Origin: Cohnella laeviribosi DSM 21336
GTDB lineage: Bacteria > Bacillota > Bacilli > Paenibacillales > Paenibacillaceae
Assembly (NCBI RefSeq): GCF_000378425.1
Contig: NZ_KB899813.1
Location: forward strand, 111,146-175,145
Length of the DNA: 64,000 bases
Direction of reading: 5' to 3'
In this document: positions 35,464 to 44,538 of the stretch, piece after piece
Position numbering within the stretch: the first letter of the stretch is position 1
How the letters are laid out: every line of letters begins with the position of its first letter
Translations under genes and position numbers: made by a program
Notes under the pieces: generated by a model
What the model saw: the letters and a program-made list of their open reading frames with translations, nothing else
The model's database searches: none
Told to the model about the DNA's origin: nothing

Positions 35464-36870
35464 GTGGCCTACAACAGCATTATCGTTCGCGTCGAACTGA
35501 ACCATGCGCTGATTCATTTTGGGGATGTGGCTTCAGCCATCGGCAAGGCGGGCGGAGATATCACCTCGATCGACGTGATTCGGCCGGGGCAGGACATTTC
35601 CGTTCGCGACATTACGGTTCATATTCCGGAAGAAGGGGAGGCGCGGGTCGTCGAGGCGCTCAAAGAGCTGAACGGTCTTCAGCTCGTCAACGTGTCGGAC
35701 CGCACTTTTCTCGCGCATCTGGGCGGCAAAATCGCCATTCAGCCCAGTCTGCCGATCCGCAACCGCGACGATCTGTCCAGAGTGTATACGCCCGGCGTCG
35801 CCAGGGTGTCCGCCGCGATTCACGAGAACCGGGACAAGGCTTACTCGCTTACGATCAAGCGGAATACGGTGGCCGTCGTGACGGACGGCACGGCCGTGCT
35901 GGGGCTCGGCGACATCGGACCGTACGCCGCGGCTCCGGTCATGGAAGGGAAAGCGATGCTGTTCAAGCAGCTTGCGGGCGTCGACGCTTTTCCGATCTGC
36001 CTCGATACGAAAGATACGGAGGAAATCATCCGGACGATCAAGGCGATCGCGCCCATCTTCGGCGGCATCAACCTGGAGGACATCGCCTCGCCGCGCTGCT
36101 TCGAGATCGAGACGCGGCTTTCGGAGCAGCTGGACATTCCGATTTTCCACGACGACCAGCACGGCACGGCGATCGTCGTGATCGCCGGGCTGCTGAACGC
36201 GCTGAAGGTTGTGGGCAAACGCATCGATCAGGTGCGCGTGGTCGTCAACGGGATCGGCGCGGCGGGCGTCTCGATATGCAAAATGCTGCTGGCCGCCGGC
36301 GTGCGCCGGCTCGTGCCGGTTGACCGCGAAGGCGCCATCGTCCGCGGAAATGCGTATCCGCACCATCCGATGTGGCAGTGGCTGGCCGAACAGCCGCAGG
36401 TCGAGGCGCAGCCCGGGACGCTTAAGGAAGTGATCCGGGACGCGGATGTGTTTATCGGGGTATCCCGCGGAGGCGTGCTGAGCGCGGAGGATGTAAGCCA
36501 AATGGCGCCGGACCGCATCGTCTTCGCCATGGCGAATCCCCAACCGGAAATCGATCCCGAGGCGGCGCTTCCGATCGTGCGGGTGTTCGCCACCGGCCGC
36601 AGCGATTACCCGAACCAAATCAACAATGTGCTCGTTTTTCCGGGCATTTTCCGCGGCGCGCTCGATTGCAGAGCCCGCACCATCAACGAGCCGATGAAGC
36701 TGGCCGCCGCCCGCGCCATCGCCTCGGTCGTGTCGCCGGACGAGCTGAACGCCCAGTACATCATTCCGAGCATCTTCAACGAGCAGGTGGTCGCCAAAGT
36801 CAGGCACGCCGTGATCGAGACGGCGATCCTGACCGGCGTCGCCCGGCGCACGCCGCCGGATTTCCGTTAA
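35464..36870 (+). CDS. NAD-dependent malic enzyme with N-terminal ACT-like domain
   Basis: A 468-residue malic enzyme (oxidative decarboxylation of malate to pyruvate). Residues 1-80 look like an ACT regulatory domain (IIVRVELNHALIHFGDVASAIG). The catalytic part shows VYTPGVARV, NTVAVVTDGTAVLGLGDIGP, FPICLDTKDTEE, the metal-binding FGGINLEDIASPRC and IFHDDQHGTAIV, and the NAD site VVVNGIGAAGVS. GTG 35464 with AAGGAG is the start; the frame extends upstream into repeat DNA without homology. It is a single-gene unit. B. subtilis-type ACT-containing enzymes (YtsJ/MalS relatives) are the closest style. Confidence 0.9.
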   Translation: MAYNSIIVRVELNHALIHFGDVASAIGKAGGDITSIDVIRPGQDISVRDITVHIPEEGEARVVEALKELNGLQLVNVSDRTFLAHLGGKIAIQPSLPIRNRDDLSRVYTPGVARVSAAIHENRDKAYSLTIKRNTVAVVTDGTAVLGLGDIGPYAAAPVMEGKAMLFKQLAGVDAFPICLDTKDTEEIIRTIKAIAPIFGGINLEDIASPRCFEIETRLSEQLDIPIFHDDQHGTAIVVIAGLLNALKVVGKRIDQVRVVVNGIGAAGVSICKMLLAAGVRRLVPVDREGAIVRGNAYPHHPMWQWLAEQPQVEAQPGTLKEVIRDADVFIGVSRGGVLSAEDVSQMAPDRIVFAMANPQPEIDPEAALPIVRVFATGRSDYPNQINNVLVFPGIFRGALDCRARTINEPMKLAAARAIASVVSPDELNAQYIIPSIFNEQVVAKVRHAVIETAILTGVARRTPPDFR

Positions 36871-36899
36871 CGCTACTACCCATTCACGATAGAGTACGG

Positions 36900-36905
36900 T
36901 ATAAT
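36900..36905 (+). promoter_or_regulatory. -10 box upstream of the cobalamin riboswitch
   Basis: Perfect TATAAT 48 bp before the riboswitch start; no good -35 is visible. Confidence 0.45.
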
Positions 36906-36952
36906 GCGGAGGAAGCGGCCAACGCTTGAAAAATAGAATGAGATTTCGGCCA

Positions 36953-37121
36953 GTTGGTGCCTTGCCCGGTTTTCGGACCGGACAAGGGTAAAAGGGAAGC
37001 CGGTGAAAGTCCGGCGCGGTCCCGCCACTGTTATCCGGATGCGTCCCCCACAATGCCACTGCTTTGCGGAAGCGGGAAGGCGGGGGACGCGGCATCGCCG
37101 GTAAGCCAGGAAACCTGCCAG
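36953..37121 (+). ncRNA. cobalamin (AdoCbl) riboswitch
   Basis: Contains the family landmarks in order: GGTGCCTTGCCC near the 5' end, GGGAAGCCGGTGAAAGTCC, then GGCGCGGTCCCGCCACTGT, a variable hairpin, and the B12 box AGCCAGGAAACCTGCC at 37104-37119. It precedes the B12 uptake and assembly genes, which it should turn off when cobalamin is plentiful. A stem TTAGCC...GGCTA enclosing ATCCTT/AAGGAT (about 37128-37164) may be the expression platform; no classical terminator is seen. Confidence 0.95.
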
Positions 37122-37369
37122 CTGCGCTTAGCCAACGGAATCCTTCGCGGAAAGGATCGGCTAGATCAGGAGTTTGACCATGCTTGGGACCCTTTGTGCC
37201 TGCCGACGGGGTTCTTGGCGTTGGTTCTTGGCGTTCTGTTTCCCTGATTTGCTGACCCTGCTTGCCGGCGACGGAAGCGGGGTTTTGTCGTTTTACGATC
37301 GGTTGGAGTCTTTCATTCGAATCTCAAGCGGTGTCCGTCAAACCAGACAGAAAGGAATGTTGGGTGGAC
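37122..37369 (+). other. long leader between riboswitch and btuF
   Basis: About 250 bp with no supported gene. It contains the candidate expression-platform hairpin and a short direct repeat (GTTCTTGGCGTT twice near 37210-37231). Confidence 0.5.
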
Positions 37370-38380
37370 ATGAAACGCTACTTAACGGGGTTGATCTCGC
37401 TTGTGCTGCTGGTTGCGGCGCTGGCCGGATGCGGCGGCTCGAACCGGGAAGGGGGAGCGTCGCCCACCGCTTCGGTCAGTTCGCCGGCATCCGCATCGCC
37501 CGCCGCGTCGCCTTCGGCAAGCGAACCATCGAAGGAGACGCAGTATCCGCTGACGGTTAAGGATGCAACCGGCGAGTCGTTCACGTTCGACCGGGCGCCG
37601 GAACGCATCGTCTCCACCTCTCCGGCCGAAACGGAAATCCTGTTCGCGCTCGGGCTCGGCGATCAGGTGGTCGGGGTCTCCGATTTCGATAACTACCCGG
37701 AAGAGGCGACGCAAAAACAGAAGGTCGGCAGCATCATGAAGCCGAACGAGGAAACGCTTGTCAGCCTGAAGCCCGATTTGGTCATTACGGGCATCTCGAT
37801 GCCGGAAGACGTCGTGACCAAGCTTCGCTCGCTTGGCCTGAAGCTGTACAAAACGGATCCGAAATCGATCGACGACGTCATGAACAACATTTTGCAGATC
37901 GGCAAAATCACGAACCGGCAGCAGGAAGCCGAAGCGCTCGTCGATTCGATGAAGAAGGACGTCGCGCGGGTAACCGAAGCGGTGGCGGGCGTGAAGGAAG
38001 AAGACAAGAAGAAAGTTTACGTCGAATTCGCTCCGGGCTGGACGGTCGGCAAAGGCGAATTCATGGACGAGCTGATTACGCTGGCCGGAGGCATTAACGT
38101 GGCGGGCGACACCGAAGGCTGGAATCAGATCAACGAAGAAACGATCGTGCAAAAGGATCCGGACGTCATTTTGTTCACGCTGGGCGTCACGGACAGCGAA
38201 TCGGGCAAAACGCTGGAGGAAATTATCCGCGGCCGCAGCGGATGGGACCAAATCAAGGCGATCAAGGATAACCGCGTTATCGGCCTCGATCAGGACGTGC
38301 TGTCGCGTCCCGGTCCGCGCATTACGCAAGGACTCATAGACGTGGCCAAAGCGATTTATCCCGACCTGGTGAAAGAATGA
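37370..38380 (+). CDS. btuF: cobalamin/corrinoid-binding lipoprotein (BtuF type)
   Basis: A 336-residue binding lipoprotein (lipobox LAGC, Ser/Ala/Pro linker) with a Peripla_BP_2 fold: PERIVSTSPAETEILFALGLGDQVVGVSDFDNYP and later VYVEFAPGWTVGKGEFMDELITLAGG, as in class III (BtuF/FhuD/FepB) receptors. Start ATG 37370 is chosen because it begins the signal peptide. The upstream riboswitch and downstream BtuC/BtuD/CobT genes make a corrinoid rather than a siderophore the likely ligand. Confidence 0.88.
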   Translation: MKRYLTGLISLVLLVAALAGCGGSNREGGASPTASVSSPASASPAASPSASEPSKETQYPLTVKDATGESFTFDRAPERIVSTSPAETEILFALGLGDQVVGVSDFDNYPEEATQKQKVGSIMKPNEETLVSLKPDLVITGISMPEDVVTKLRSLGLKLYKTDPKSIDDVMNNILQIGKITNRQQEAEALVDSMKKDVARVTEAVAGVKEEDKKKVYVEFAPGWTVGKGEFMDELITLAGGINVAGDTEGWNQINEETIVQKDPDVILFTLGVTDSESGKTLEEIIRGRSGWDQIKAIKDNRVIGLDQDVLSRPGPRITQGLIDVAKAIYPDLVKE

Positions 38381-39411
38381 GACGAAAAGTGGTGATAGGG
38401 GGAGGAGCCGCGCTTGCGCTCCTTCTTCTTACCGTGACGTTCAGCCTTTCGACGGGATCGGCGAACTTGCCGCCGGCGGACGTATGGGGCATTTTGCTGC
38501 ACAGCCTGCCCGGAGCGGACGCTTGGCTGACGCCCCATTGGGAGGTGTCGAGCGAGCAGATCGTTCTGAAAATCCGCTTGCCCCGCATCGCGCTCGCCAT
38601 TCTGATCGGCGCCATGCTGTCGGTCGCGGGGGCGGGTTTTCAGGGCGTACTGCGCAATCCGCTCGCCGATCCTTACACGCTCGGCGTCGCGTCCGGCTCG
38701 GCGGTCGGCGCCGCGTTTCTCATGCTGACGGGCCTCAGCTACGGCCTGTTTGCGCAGTGGACCGTTCCGGTCGTCGCCTTTGCGACCGGACTGCTCAGCC
38801 TGGCGCTGGTGCTGAGGCTCGCCCGCGTGCAGGGGCGCCTCCGCATGGAGACGCTGCTGCTGTCGGGCGTCGTGCTGCAGGCTTTTTTCGGCTCGCTCGT
38901 GTCGTTTATGGTTTCGAGATCGGACAAGGTCATTAACGAGATCGTATTCTGGATGCTCGGCAGCCTGGCGCTCAGGGGATGGTCGTATTCGGCCGTGCTG
39001 CTGCCTTATTTGGCGGCCGGTCTTATCGTCATGATGGGCTACGCGCGCACGCTGAATTTGTTTGCGCTCGGGGAAAGGCAGGCCGCGCATCTGGGCGTGC
39101 GCGTCGAGCGGACAAAGGTCGCCATTCTCGTCGTCTGCACGCTGATGACGGCGGCGGCCGTGTCGGTCGTCGGCATTATCGGTTTTGTCGGCATGGTGGT
39201 GCCCCATCTGATCCGGCTGCTGACCGGACCGGACTACCGCTTGCTCATTCCGCTGTCCGCGATCGGCGGCGCCGTTTACTTGCTGCTGGCGGATACGGCG
39301 GCCCGCACGCTGCTTGCGCCGACGGAAATCCCGATCGGCGTCGTGACCGCCTTTCTCGGCGCGCCGTTTTTCGCTTACCTGCTCCGGCGCAAAAGCCGGT
39401 CCAGAGGGTAG
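38377..39411 (+). CDS. btuC: corrinoid ABC transporter permease (FecCD/BtuC)
   Basis: A 344-residue FecCD-family permease with about ten membrane helices. It shows LRLPRIALAILIGAMLSVAGAGFQ, NPLADPYTLGVASG and GFVGMVVPHLIR, all conserved for BtuC/FecC. The start overlaps the btuF stop (ATGA). It works as a homodimer with two BtuD ATPases. Confidence 0.92.
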   Translation: MRRKVVIGGGAALALLLLTVTFSLSTGSANLPPADVWGILLHSLPGADAWLTPHWEVSSEQIVLKIRLPRIALAILIGAMLSVAGAGFQGVLRNPLADPYTLGVASGSAVGAAFLMLTGLSYGLFAQWTVPVVAFATGLLSLALVLRLARVQGRLRMETLLLSGVVLQAFFGSLVSFMVSRSDKVINEIVFWMLGSLALRGWSYSAVLLPYLAAGLIVMMGYARTLNLFALGERQAAHLGVRVERTKVAILVVCTLMTAAAVSVVGIIGFVGMVVPHLIRLLTGPDYRLLIPLSAIGGAVYLLLADTAARTLLAPTEIPIGVVTAFLGAPFFAYLLRRKSRSRG

Positions 39412-39426
39412 AAGAGGGGGAGAAGC

Positions 39427-40275
39427 ATGATTGCGGCAGACCGTCTGGGCAAGTCGTACGGGGGAAGCCGGGTGCTGTCGGACGTCAGCTTTACCGTGTA
39501 CGAAGGGGAGTTTTTCGGCATTATCGGACCGAACGGCAGCGGCAAATCGACGCTGCTCAAGCTGCTGTCCGGCGTGGAGAAGGCGGATGAAGGCTCGGTT
39601 GCGCTCGGCGGCAAAACGGTCGTCGCGCCGGACGGGACGCGTTCGGTAAGCGGAGGCCGCCCGGTCGCGGAGTACGCGCGCAAGGAGTTGGCGCGGTTTG
39701 TCGCCGTGCTGGAACAGGAGGCGCTGCCGCAAATCGGGTTTACGGTGCGGGAGGTGGCCGAAATGGGGCGGTTCCCGTACCAGAATTGGCTCGGCGAGGA
39801 ACCGGAAGGCGCGGACGGGACGATCGATTCGATCCTGGACCGGCTCGGGCTCGCCCCGCTTGCCGACCGGACGCTCGAGCATCTGAGCGGCGGGGAACGG
39901 CAGCGCGTCGCGCTGGCGAAAGTGATGGCGCAGGAGCCGCGGCTGCTTTTGCTGGACGAGCCGACGACCTATCTTGATATCGGCAGGCAAATCCAGCTGA
40001 TGGACAGCATCTGCGATTGGCAAAAACGGACGGAGGGCCTTACGGTCGTCGCCGTGCTGCACGATTTGAATTTGGCGGCGCTGTACTGCGACCGGCTGCT
40101 GCTGCTGAACCGGGGGGAAGCCGTCGGGATCGGCACGCCGGAGGAGATTCTGACGGCCGAACGGATCAAGGCCGTATACGGCATATCGCCGGTTGTGACG
40201 GCGCATCCGGCAACCGGGGCGCCGCAAATTTTGCTGCAGCCGGAATCGGGAGTCAAGGGAGAACAACGAGGATGA
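39427..40275 (+). CDS. btuD: corrinoid ABC transporter ATPase (BtuD type)
   Basis: A 282-residue ABC ATPase: Walker A GPNGSGKST, Q-loop near FVAVLEQEALPQIGFTV, signature LSGGERQRVALAK, Walker B LLLLDEPTTYLDIG and switch His in VAVLHDLNLAA. GAGGGGGAGAAGC precedes the ATG. It energises BtuC and ends by overlapping cobT. Confidence 0.92.
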   Translation: MIAADRLGKSYGGSRVLSDVSFTVYEGEFFGIIGPNGSGKSTLLKLLSGVEKADEGSVALGGKTVVAPDGTRSVSGGRPVAEYARKELARFVAVLEQEALPQIGFTVREVAEMGRFPYQNWLGEEPEGADGTIDSILDRLGLAPLADRTLEHLSGGERQRVALAKVMAQEPRLLLLDEPTTYLDIGRQIQLMDSICDWQKRTEGLTVVAVLHDLNLAALYCDRLLLLNRGEAVGIGTPEEILTAERIKAVYGISPVVTAHPATGAPQILLQPESGVKGEQRG

Positions 40276-41330
40276 CGACATGGATTCAATCGGTAATCGA
40301 CGGCATCGGTCCGCTTGACGAGCGGGCGATGCGGGAAGCGGAAGAGAGGCTCGGCCAATTGACGAAGCCGCCGGGGAGTCTCGGCAGGCTGGAGGCGCTC
40401 GCGGTTCGGCTGGCGGGCATAACCGGAGTCGCCGTGCCGCCGGCGCCGCTCAAGAAGGCGGTCGTCGTCATGGCGGCCGACCATGGCGTTTGCGAGGAAG
40501 GCGTGAGCGCCTTCCCGCAGGAGGTGACGCCGCAGATGGTTCTGAACTTTCTGAACGGCGGCGCGGCGATCAACGTGCTGTCGCGGCAGACCGGCGCGGA
40601 TGTCGTCTGCGTCGATATCGGCGTGAAGGGCGAACTGAAGCACGAAAAGCTGCTGTCGCGCAAAGTGCGGCCCCAGGGCACGGCGAATATCGCGAGGGGG
40701 CCGGCGATGTCGCGCGGCGAAGCCGAACGGGCGATTTCCGTCGGCATGGAGCTGGCGGTCGAGCTGTACGGGCAGGGCTACCGCCTGCTGGCCACGGGCG
40801 AGATGGGCATCGGCAATACGACGCCGAGCGCGGCGCTGCTTGCCGTTCTGGCCGGGCTCGACGTCAAGGAAGCCGTCGGAAGAGGTACCGGCGTGAACGA
40901 GGAGGGACTGCTGCGCAAACAGGATGCCGTGCTGCGGGCGATTGAAACGAACCGTCCCGATCCCGGGGACGCGATGGATGCGCTGGCCAAGGTCGGGGGG
41001 CTGGAAATCGCCGGGCTGGCCGGTCTGATTCTCGGCGCGGCCGCCAAGCGCTGTCCGGTCGTCGTCGACGGTTTTATTTCCTCCGTGGCGGCCTTGGTTG
41101 CCTGCCGGATGGCGCCGTCCGCCCGGGATTATTTGATTCCGTCCCACCTGTCCGGAGAACGGGGACACCGGCTCGTGCTGCAGGAACTGGGCCTGGAGCC
41201 GATGCTTCACCTGGAGATGCGGCTCGGCGAAGGCACAGGCGCGGCGCTCTGCTTTCCGCTGATCGACGCGGCGGGCGGCGTGCTGAGGGAAATGGCGACG
41301 TTCGACAGCGCCGGAGTGTCCAGAGGCTGA
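40272..41330 (+). CDS. cobT: nicotinate-nucleotide-dimethylbenzimidazole phosphoribosyltransferase
   Basis: A 352-residue CobT that makes alpha-ribazole phosphate from NaMN and the lower-ligand base. Recognisable segments are LTKPPGSLGRLE, VMAADHGVCEEGVSAFPQEVT, GEMGIGNTTPSAA and the catalytic Glu320 in RLGEGTGAA. The start overlaps the btuD stop (ATGA); a longer frame beginning at 40017 is inside btuD. It takes part in the nucleotide loop assembly branch, upstream of CobS. Confidence 0.95.
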   Translation: MTTWIQSVIDGIGPLDERAMREAEERLGQLTKPPGSLGRLEALAVRLAGITGVAVPPAPLKKAVVVMAADHGVCEEGVSAFPQEVTPQMVLNFLNGGAAINVLSRQTGADVVCVDIGVKGELKHEKLLSRKVRPQGTANIARGPAMSRGEAERAISVGMELAVELYGQGYRLLATGEMGIGNTTPSAALLAVLAGLDVKEAVGRGTGVNEEGLLRKQDAVLRAIETNRPDPGDAMDALAKVGGLEIAGLAGLILGAAAKRCPVVVDGFISSVAALVACRMAPSARDYLIPSHLSGERGHRLVLQELGLEPMLHLEMRLGEGTGAALCFPLIDAAGGVLREMATFDSAGVSRG

Positions 41331-41346
41331 GAGGAGGCGGGCGGTC

Positions 41347-41922
41347 ATGGTCGTGCTGGTGACCGGCGGAGCGAGAAGCGGCAAAAGCTCGTTTGCCGAA
41401 AAATACGCCGCGCTGTCGGCCGAACGCGGCGTCTATGTGGCGACCTCGCAGATAGGAGACGAGGAGATGGAGCGGCGCGTCGCGCTGCATCGCGGGCGGC
41501 GCGAGCGCGGCGGTTTTCCGTGGGAAACGGTCGAGGAGCCGTACGAGCTGTGCCGGGTGCTGCGGGAGCAAGAAGAGGCGCCGGTCGTGCTGGTCGATTG
41601 CCTGACGCTGTGGCTGTCGAACTGGCTGCTGCGGGAAGAAGCGGCAGCCGATGCCGAAGCCCGCGTCATCCGGCGGATCGATGAGCTGGCCGGGCTGCTC
41701 GGCGGATACGCGGGCCATGCCGTGCTCGTCACGAACGAGGTTGGCGACGGTATCGTTCCCGAAACCCGGCTCGGACGCGTATACCGCGATTTGGCGGGCG
41801 TGATGAATCAGCGGGTGGCGGCGGTTAGCGACCGCGTTTTTCTCGTGACGGCGGGCATTCCGGTCGAATTGAAAAGCCTGGCGTTCCGCTGGCCGGAGGA
41901 AGGGACGGACGCGCGGGCATGA
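41347..41922 (+). CDS. cobU: adenosylcobinamide kinase/guanylyltransferase
   Basis: A 191-residue bifunctional CobU/CobP: phosphorylates adenosylcobinamide and then transfers GMP. P-loop GGARSGKSSFAE is at residues 6-17; the guanylylated His is in the RVALHRGRR segment; DCLTLWLSN and VTNEVGDGIVPE are conserved. GAGGAGG precedes the ATG. It overlaps cbiB by 4 bp. Confidence 0.93.
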   Translation: MVVLVTGGARSGKSSFAEKYAALSAERGVYVATSQIGDEEMERRVALHRGRRERGGFPWETVEEPYELCRVLREQEEAPVVLVDCLTLWLSNWLLREEAAADAEARVIRRIDELAGLLGGYAGHAVLVTNEVGDGIVPETRLGRVYRDLAGVMNQRVAAVSDRVFLVTAGIPVELKSLAFRWPEEGTDARA

Positions 41923-42896
41923 TGTTTTGGTCCGTCCGGGAAACGTTGCTGCTCCTGGCCGCCGCCATCGTTATCGACTGGTGCGTCGGCGATCCGCCCC
42001 GTCTGCCGCATCCGGTCGTCGGGATCGGGAAGCTGATCGGCCTGCTCGAACGGCTGCTGCTTCGCGGCAGCGGGTCCCGAACCGTCACCCGCCTGAAGGG
42101 CGCCGTCCTGGCGCTGACGGTCGTGGCGGCGACGGCGCTGCTGATGTGGGGGCTGTGTCTGCTGGCGTACCGGATTCACCCTTGGGCCGGCTTTGCCGTG
42201 AACGCGTGGTTTATTTCGACGACGATTGCGGTCAAGGGGTTAAAGGACGCGGCCATGCTCGTCTACGAGCCTTTGCGGCAAGGGGATTTGGCGCTGGCCC
42301 GGAAGATGGTCGGCCGGATCGTCGGCCGCGACACGGACGGTCTGGAGGAACGGGAGGTCGCCCGCGCGGCGGTCGAGACGGTGGCGGAAAACACGGTGGA
42401 CGCCTTCGTGGCGCCGCTGTTTTTCGCGCTGATCGGGGCGGCCCCGCTGGCCATGCTGTACCGGGCGGCGAACACGCTCGATTCGATGGTCGGCTACAAA
42501 AACGAAAAATACCGCGATTTCGGCTGGGCTTCCGCCCGGCTTGACGATGCGCTGAACTGGATTCCCGCGAGGGTGACGGGCGCGCTGCTCAGCTTGACGG
42601 CGGCCTGTTCGCGCAACGCTTCGGGAAAAAGGGCGTGGCGCGCGATCCGGACGTTCGCGCATCTGCATCCGAGCCCGAACAGCGGCATTCCCGAAGCGGC
42701 CGTGGCGGGAGCGCTCGGCGTCGAGCTCGGGGGAACGAACCGGTACGGCGGCGTCGTCAGCGAACGCGCCCGGCTCGGCTGGCCTTTGCGCCCGCTCGAG
42801 GCGGACGATATCGTCCGGACGGTTCGCTTGATGTACGGGGTGAGTTGCTGGCTGGCGGGGGGATTGCTGTGCGTATGGTTAAGTCTGGAGTTATGA
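41919..42896 (+). CDS. cbiB: adenosylcobinamide-phosphate synthase
   Basis: A 325-residue integral membrane protein (CbiB/CobD) that attaches aminopropanol phosphate to adenosylcobyric acid. It has DPPRLPHPVVGIGKLI near the N terminus, ETVAENTVDAFVAPLFF in the middle and HPSPNSGIPEAAVAGALGV toward the end, all family hallmarks. It overlaps cobU at its start and cobS at its end. Confidence 0.93.
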   Translation: MMFWSVRETLLLLAAAIVIDWCVGDPPRLPHPVVGIGKLIGLLERLLLRGSGSRTVTRLKGAVLALTVVAATALLMWGLCLLAYRIHPWAGFAVNAWFISTTIAVKGLKDAAMLVYEPLRQGDLALARKMVGRIVGRDTDGLEEREVARAAVETVAENTVDAFVAPLFFALIGAAPLAMLYRAANTLDSMVGYKNEKYRDFGWASARLDDALNWIPARVTGALLSLTAACSRNASGKRAWRAIRTFAHLHPSPNSGIPEAAVAGALGVELGGTNRYGGVVSERARLGWPLRPLEADDIVRTVRLMYGVSCWLAGGLLCVWLSLEL

Positions 42897-43681
42897 GCGC
42901 TGTCGAACCGCTGGTCGTCGCGCTGCAGTTTTTGACGCGGATTCCGGTGCCCGTGAAGGCGGAATTTACGGAGCGGAACTGCCGGCGGAGCGTTGTTTTC
43001 TATCCGGCTGCAGGGCTTGCCATCGGCGGCCTGCTCGCCGCGGCCGCCTGGGCGCTCGGGCGCGCGTTGCCGCCGCTGCCGGCGGCGGCTTTGCTGACGG
43101 CGCTTTGGATCGCGCTGTCCGGCGCCCTGCATCTGGACGGCCTGATGGACACGGCCGACGGCTTGCTCAGCCACCGCTCGCGGGAGCGGATGCTGGAGAT
43201 TATGAAGGACAGCCGGGTCGGGGCGATGGGCGTTGCCGCCGGCTCGCTGTCCGTGTTGCTGCGGGCGGCGCTGCTGTCTTCGCTGCTCGAAGGCGGCGGC
43301 GCGTTCGCGCTGACGGTTCTTGCGCTGGTTCCGGTCTGGAGCCGCGCCTTCATGCCGGCCGCCATCGCCGGCTGGCCCTACGCCCGCCTGCCGGGCGAAG
43401 GGCTCGGCGGCCTGTTTCGCGGCGTCAAGGCCCGGCACGCGGTTTGCGCTTTTCTGGCCGCCGCCGCGATCGGCGCTGCCGTTGCCGCCGTAGCGGGGCT
43501 GTGGAGCCTGCGGGAGGCGGCCGTCCTGCTGGCAGCCGCGGCGGCGTTTGCCTATGCCGCCGGGGCGCTGCTTGCCTCCGCCGCGGCGCGCAAGCTGGGC
43601 GGGCTGACCGGGGACGTCTACGGCGCGCTGAACGAATGCATCGAGATCGGCCTGCTGCTGCTTGCGGTTGCCTATATTTGA
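42875..43681 (+). CDS. cobS: adenosylcobinamide-GDP ribazoletransferase
   Basis: Membrane-bound CobS that joins alpha-ribazole (phosphate) to adenosylcobinamide-GDP, completing cobalamin. It shows ALQFLTRIPVP, GALHLDGLMDTADGL and the DSRVGAMGV motif, then several hydrophobic helices. Two starts are possible: ATG 42875 (GGGGGGA about 11 nt upstream, 268 residues) and ATG 42893 (overlapping the cbiB stop as ATGA, 262 residues); the first has the better ribosome binding site. The usual CobC phosphatase gene is not seen. Confidence 0.92.
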   Translation: MVKSGVMSAVEPLVVALQFLTRIPVPVKAEFTERNCRRSVVFYPAAGLAIGGLLAAAAWALGRALPPLPAAALLTALWIALSGALHLDGLMDTADGLLSHRSRERMLEIMKDSRVGAMGVAAGSLSVLLRAALLSSLLEGGGAFALTVLALVPVWSRAFMPAAIAGWPYARLPGEGLGGLFRGVKARHAVCAFLAAAAIGAAVAAVAGLWSLREAAVLLAAAAAFAYAAGALLASAAARKLGGLTGDVYGALNECIEIGLLLLAVAYI

Positions 43682-44538
43682 TGATTCGGGGAGTGCGCCG
43701 CCGATCCTGGCGTGCCGCTTGGCTGTTTGGCCGCCAGACCGCCAAGCGTGTGGCCGCGTCGTCGTTTGTCTGTCGCTGATCGCGCGGTCGCTTACTGCGG
43801 GGCCATGACCGCGTCCTCGCTTGTTGCCTGGCCGCTTGACCGTGCCGTCGTTGACTGCGCTTATTGCGCGGCCTTGCGTGCGTCTTCGCTTGACCGTCGC
43901 TTGATTGCGCGGTTGCACGGTCGCTCGCGTCGGCTGTGCGAATGCGTGTATTTTTCCGGCAGTAAAGCCGGACACAGCATCCGCTATTTTCTCCGAGCGC
44001 TCCGATATTCGTCCGGATCCGGACATACGATCCGCTAAAGGCGCTAAAACCGCCGAAATCGGCTCAATTATGAGCGCATAACGGAACCTCTGTCCGGCAG
44101 TCCGCCGAATGGGCCTTCCCGAGCGGAAATAAGGGAACGACGGTCCGGACACGACAACTGCTTGTTCGCCCCTGCCGTTTGCGCCAACCGTTAACCAGTT
44201 ACGGCAACCGTTCGCACAACCGGTTACACCAACCGTTCGCCCCAACCGTTTGCGCCAACCGGTTACACCAACCAGTTCCGCCAACCATCTGTGAACCGTT
44301 TTCGCCAACGAACCTGAACAAACGGGATACGAGCCGATGAAAAGCCGGGGGAAAGGCGGAAAAGGGAAAATGGCCGTCATCTTCTAACTAGATCGCGCCA
44401 ACAAATACGCCAATCAAACATGAACATAGAACGCTAGAATGCTAAAACGCTAGAACGCTAGAACGCGCCTTGCCATACCTTTTGACTTGCCATACATAGC
44501 AATTTACTTTTCATACGTTGAAAAAGGAGGAAGCGGCC
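43682..44538. other. intergenic region inside the B12 cluster
   Basis: About 850 bp without a supported gene between cobS and cobD. 43690-43950 is a low-complexity stretch rich in CGCTTG-like words; 43967-44097 is the possible MITE; 44150-44330 repeats variants of GCCAACCGTT; 44425-44465 repeats AACGCTAG. It splits what would otherwise be one continuous operon. Confidence 0.6.
43967..44097. repeat. inverted-repeat bounded element, possible MITE
   Basis: CCGGACA (43967-43973) and its complement TGTCCGG (44091-44097) bound a 131-bp segment with a central palindrome TCCGGATCCGGA. It encodes nothing recognisable. Confidence 0.45.

Noticed and set aside
37174..37560. Gene in the riboswitch-btuF leader
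   Set aside because: The frame overlaps the expression platform and the btuF signal-peptide region and shows no protein-like composition.
42494..44380. Minus-strand ORF of 628 codons over cobS and the gap
   Set aside because: Its sequence is repetitive Arg/Gly/Gln-rich and antisense to cbiB/cobS; no start signal.
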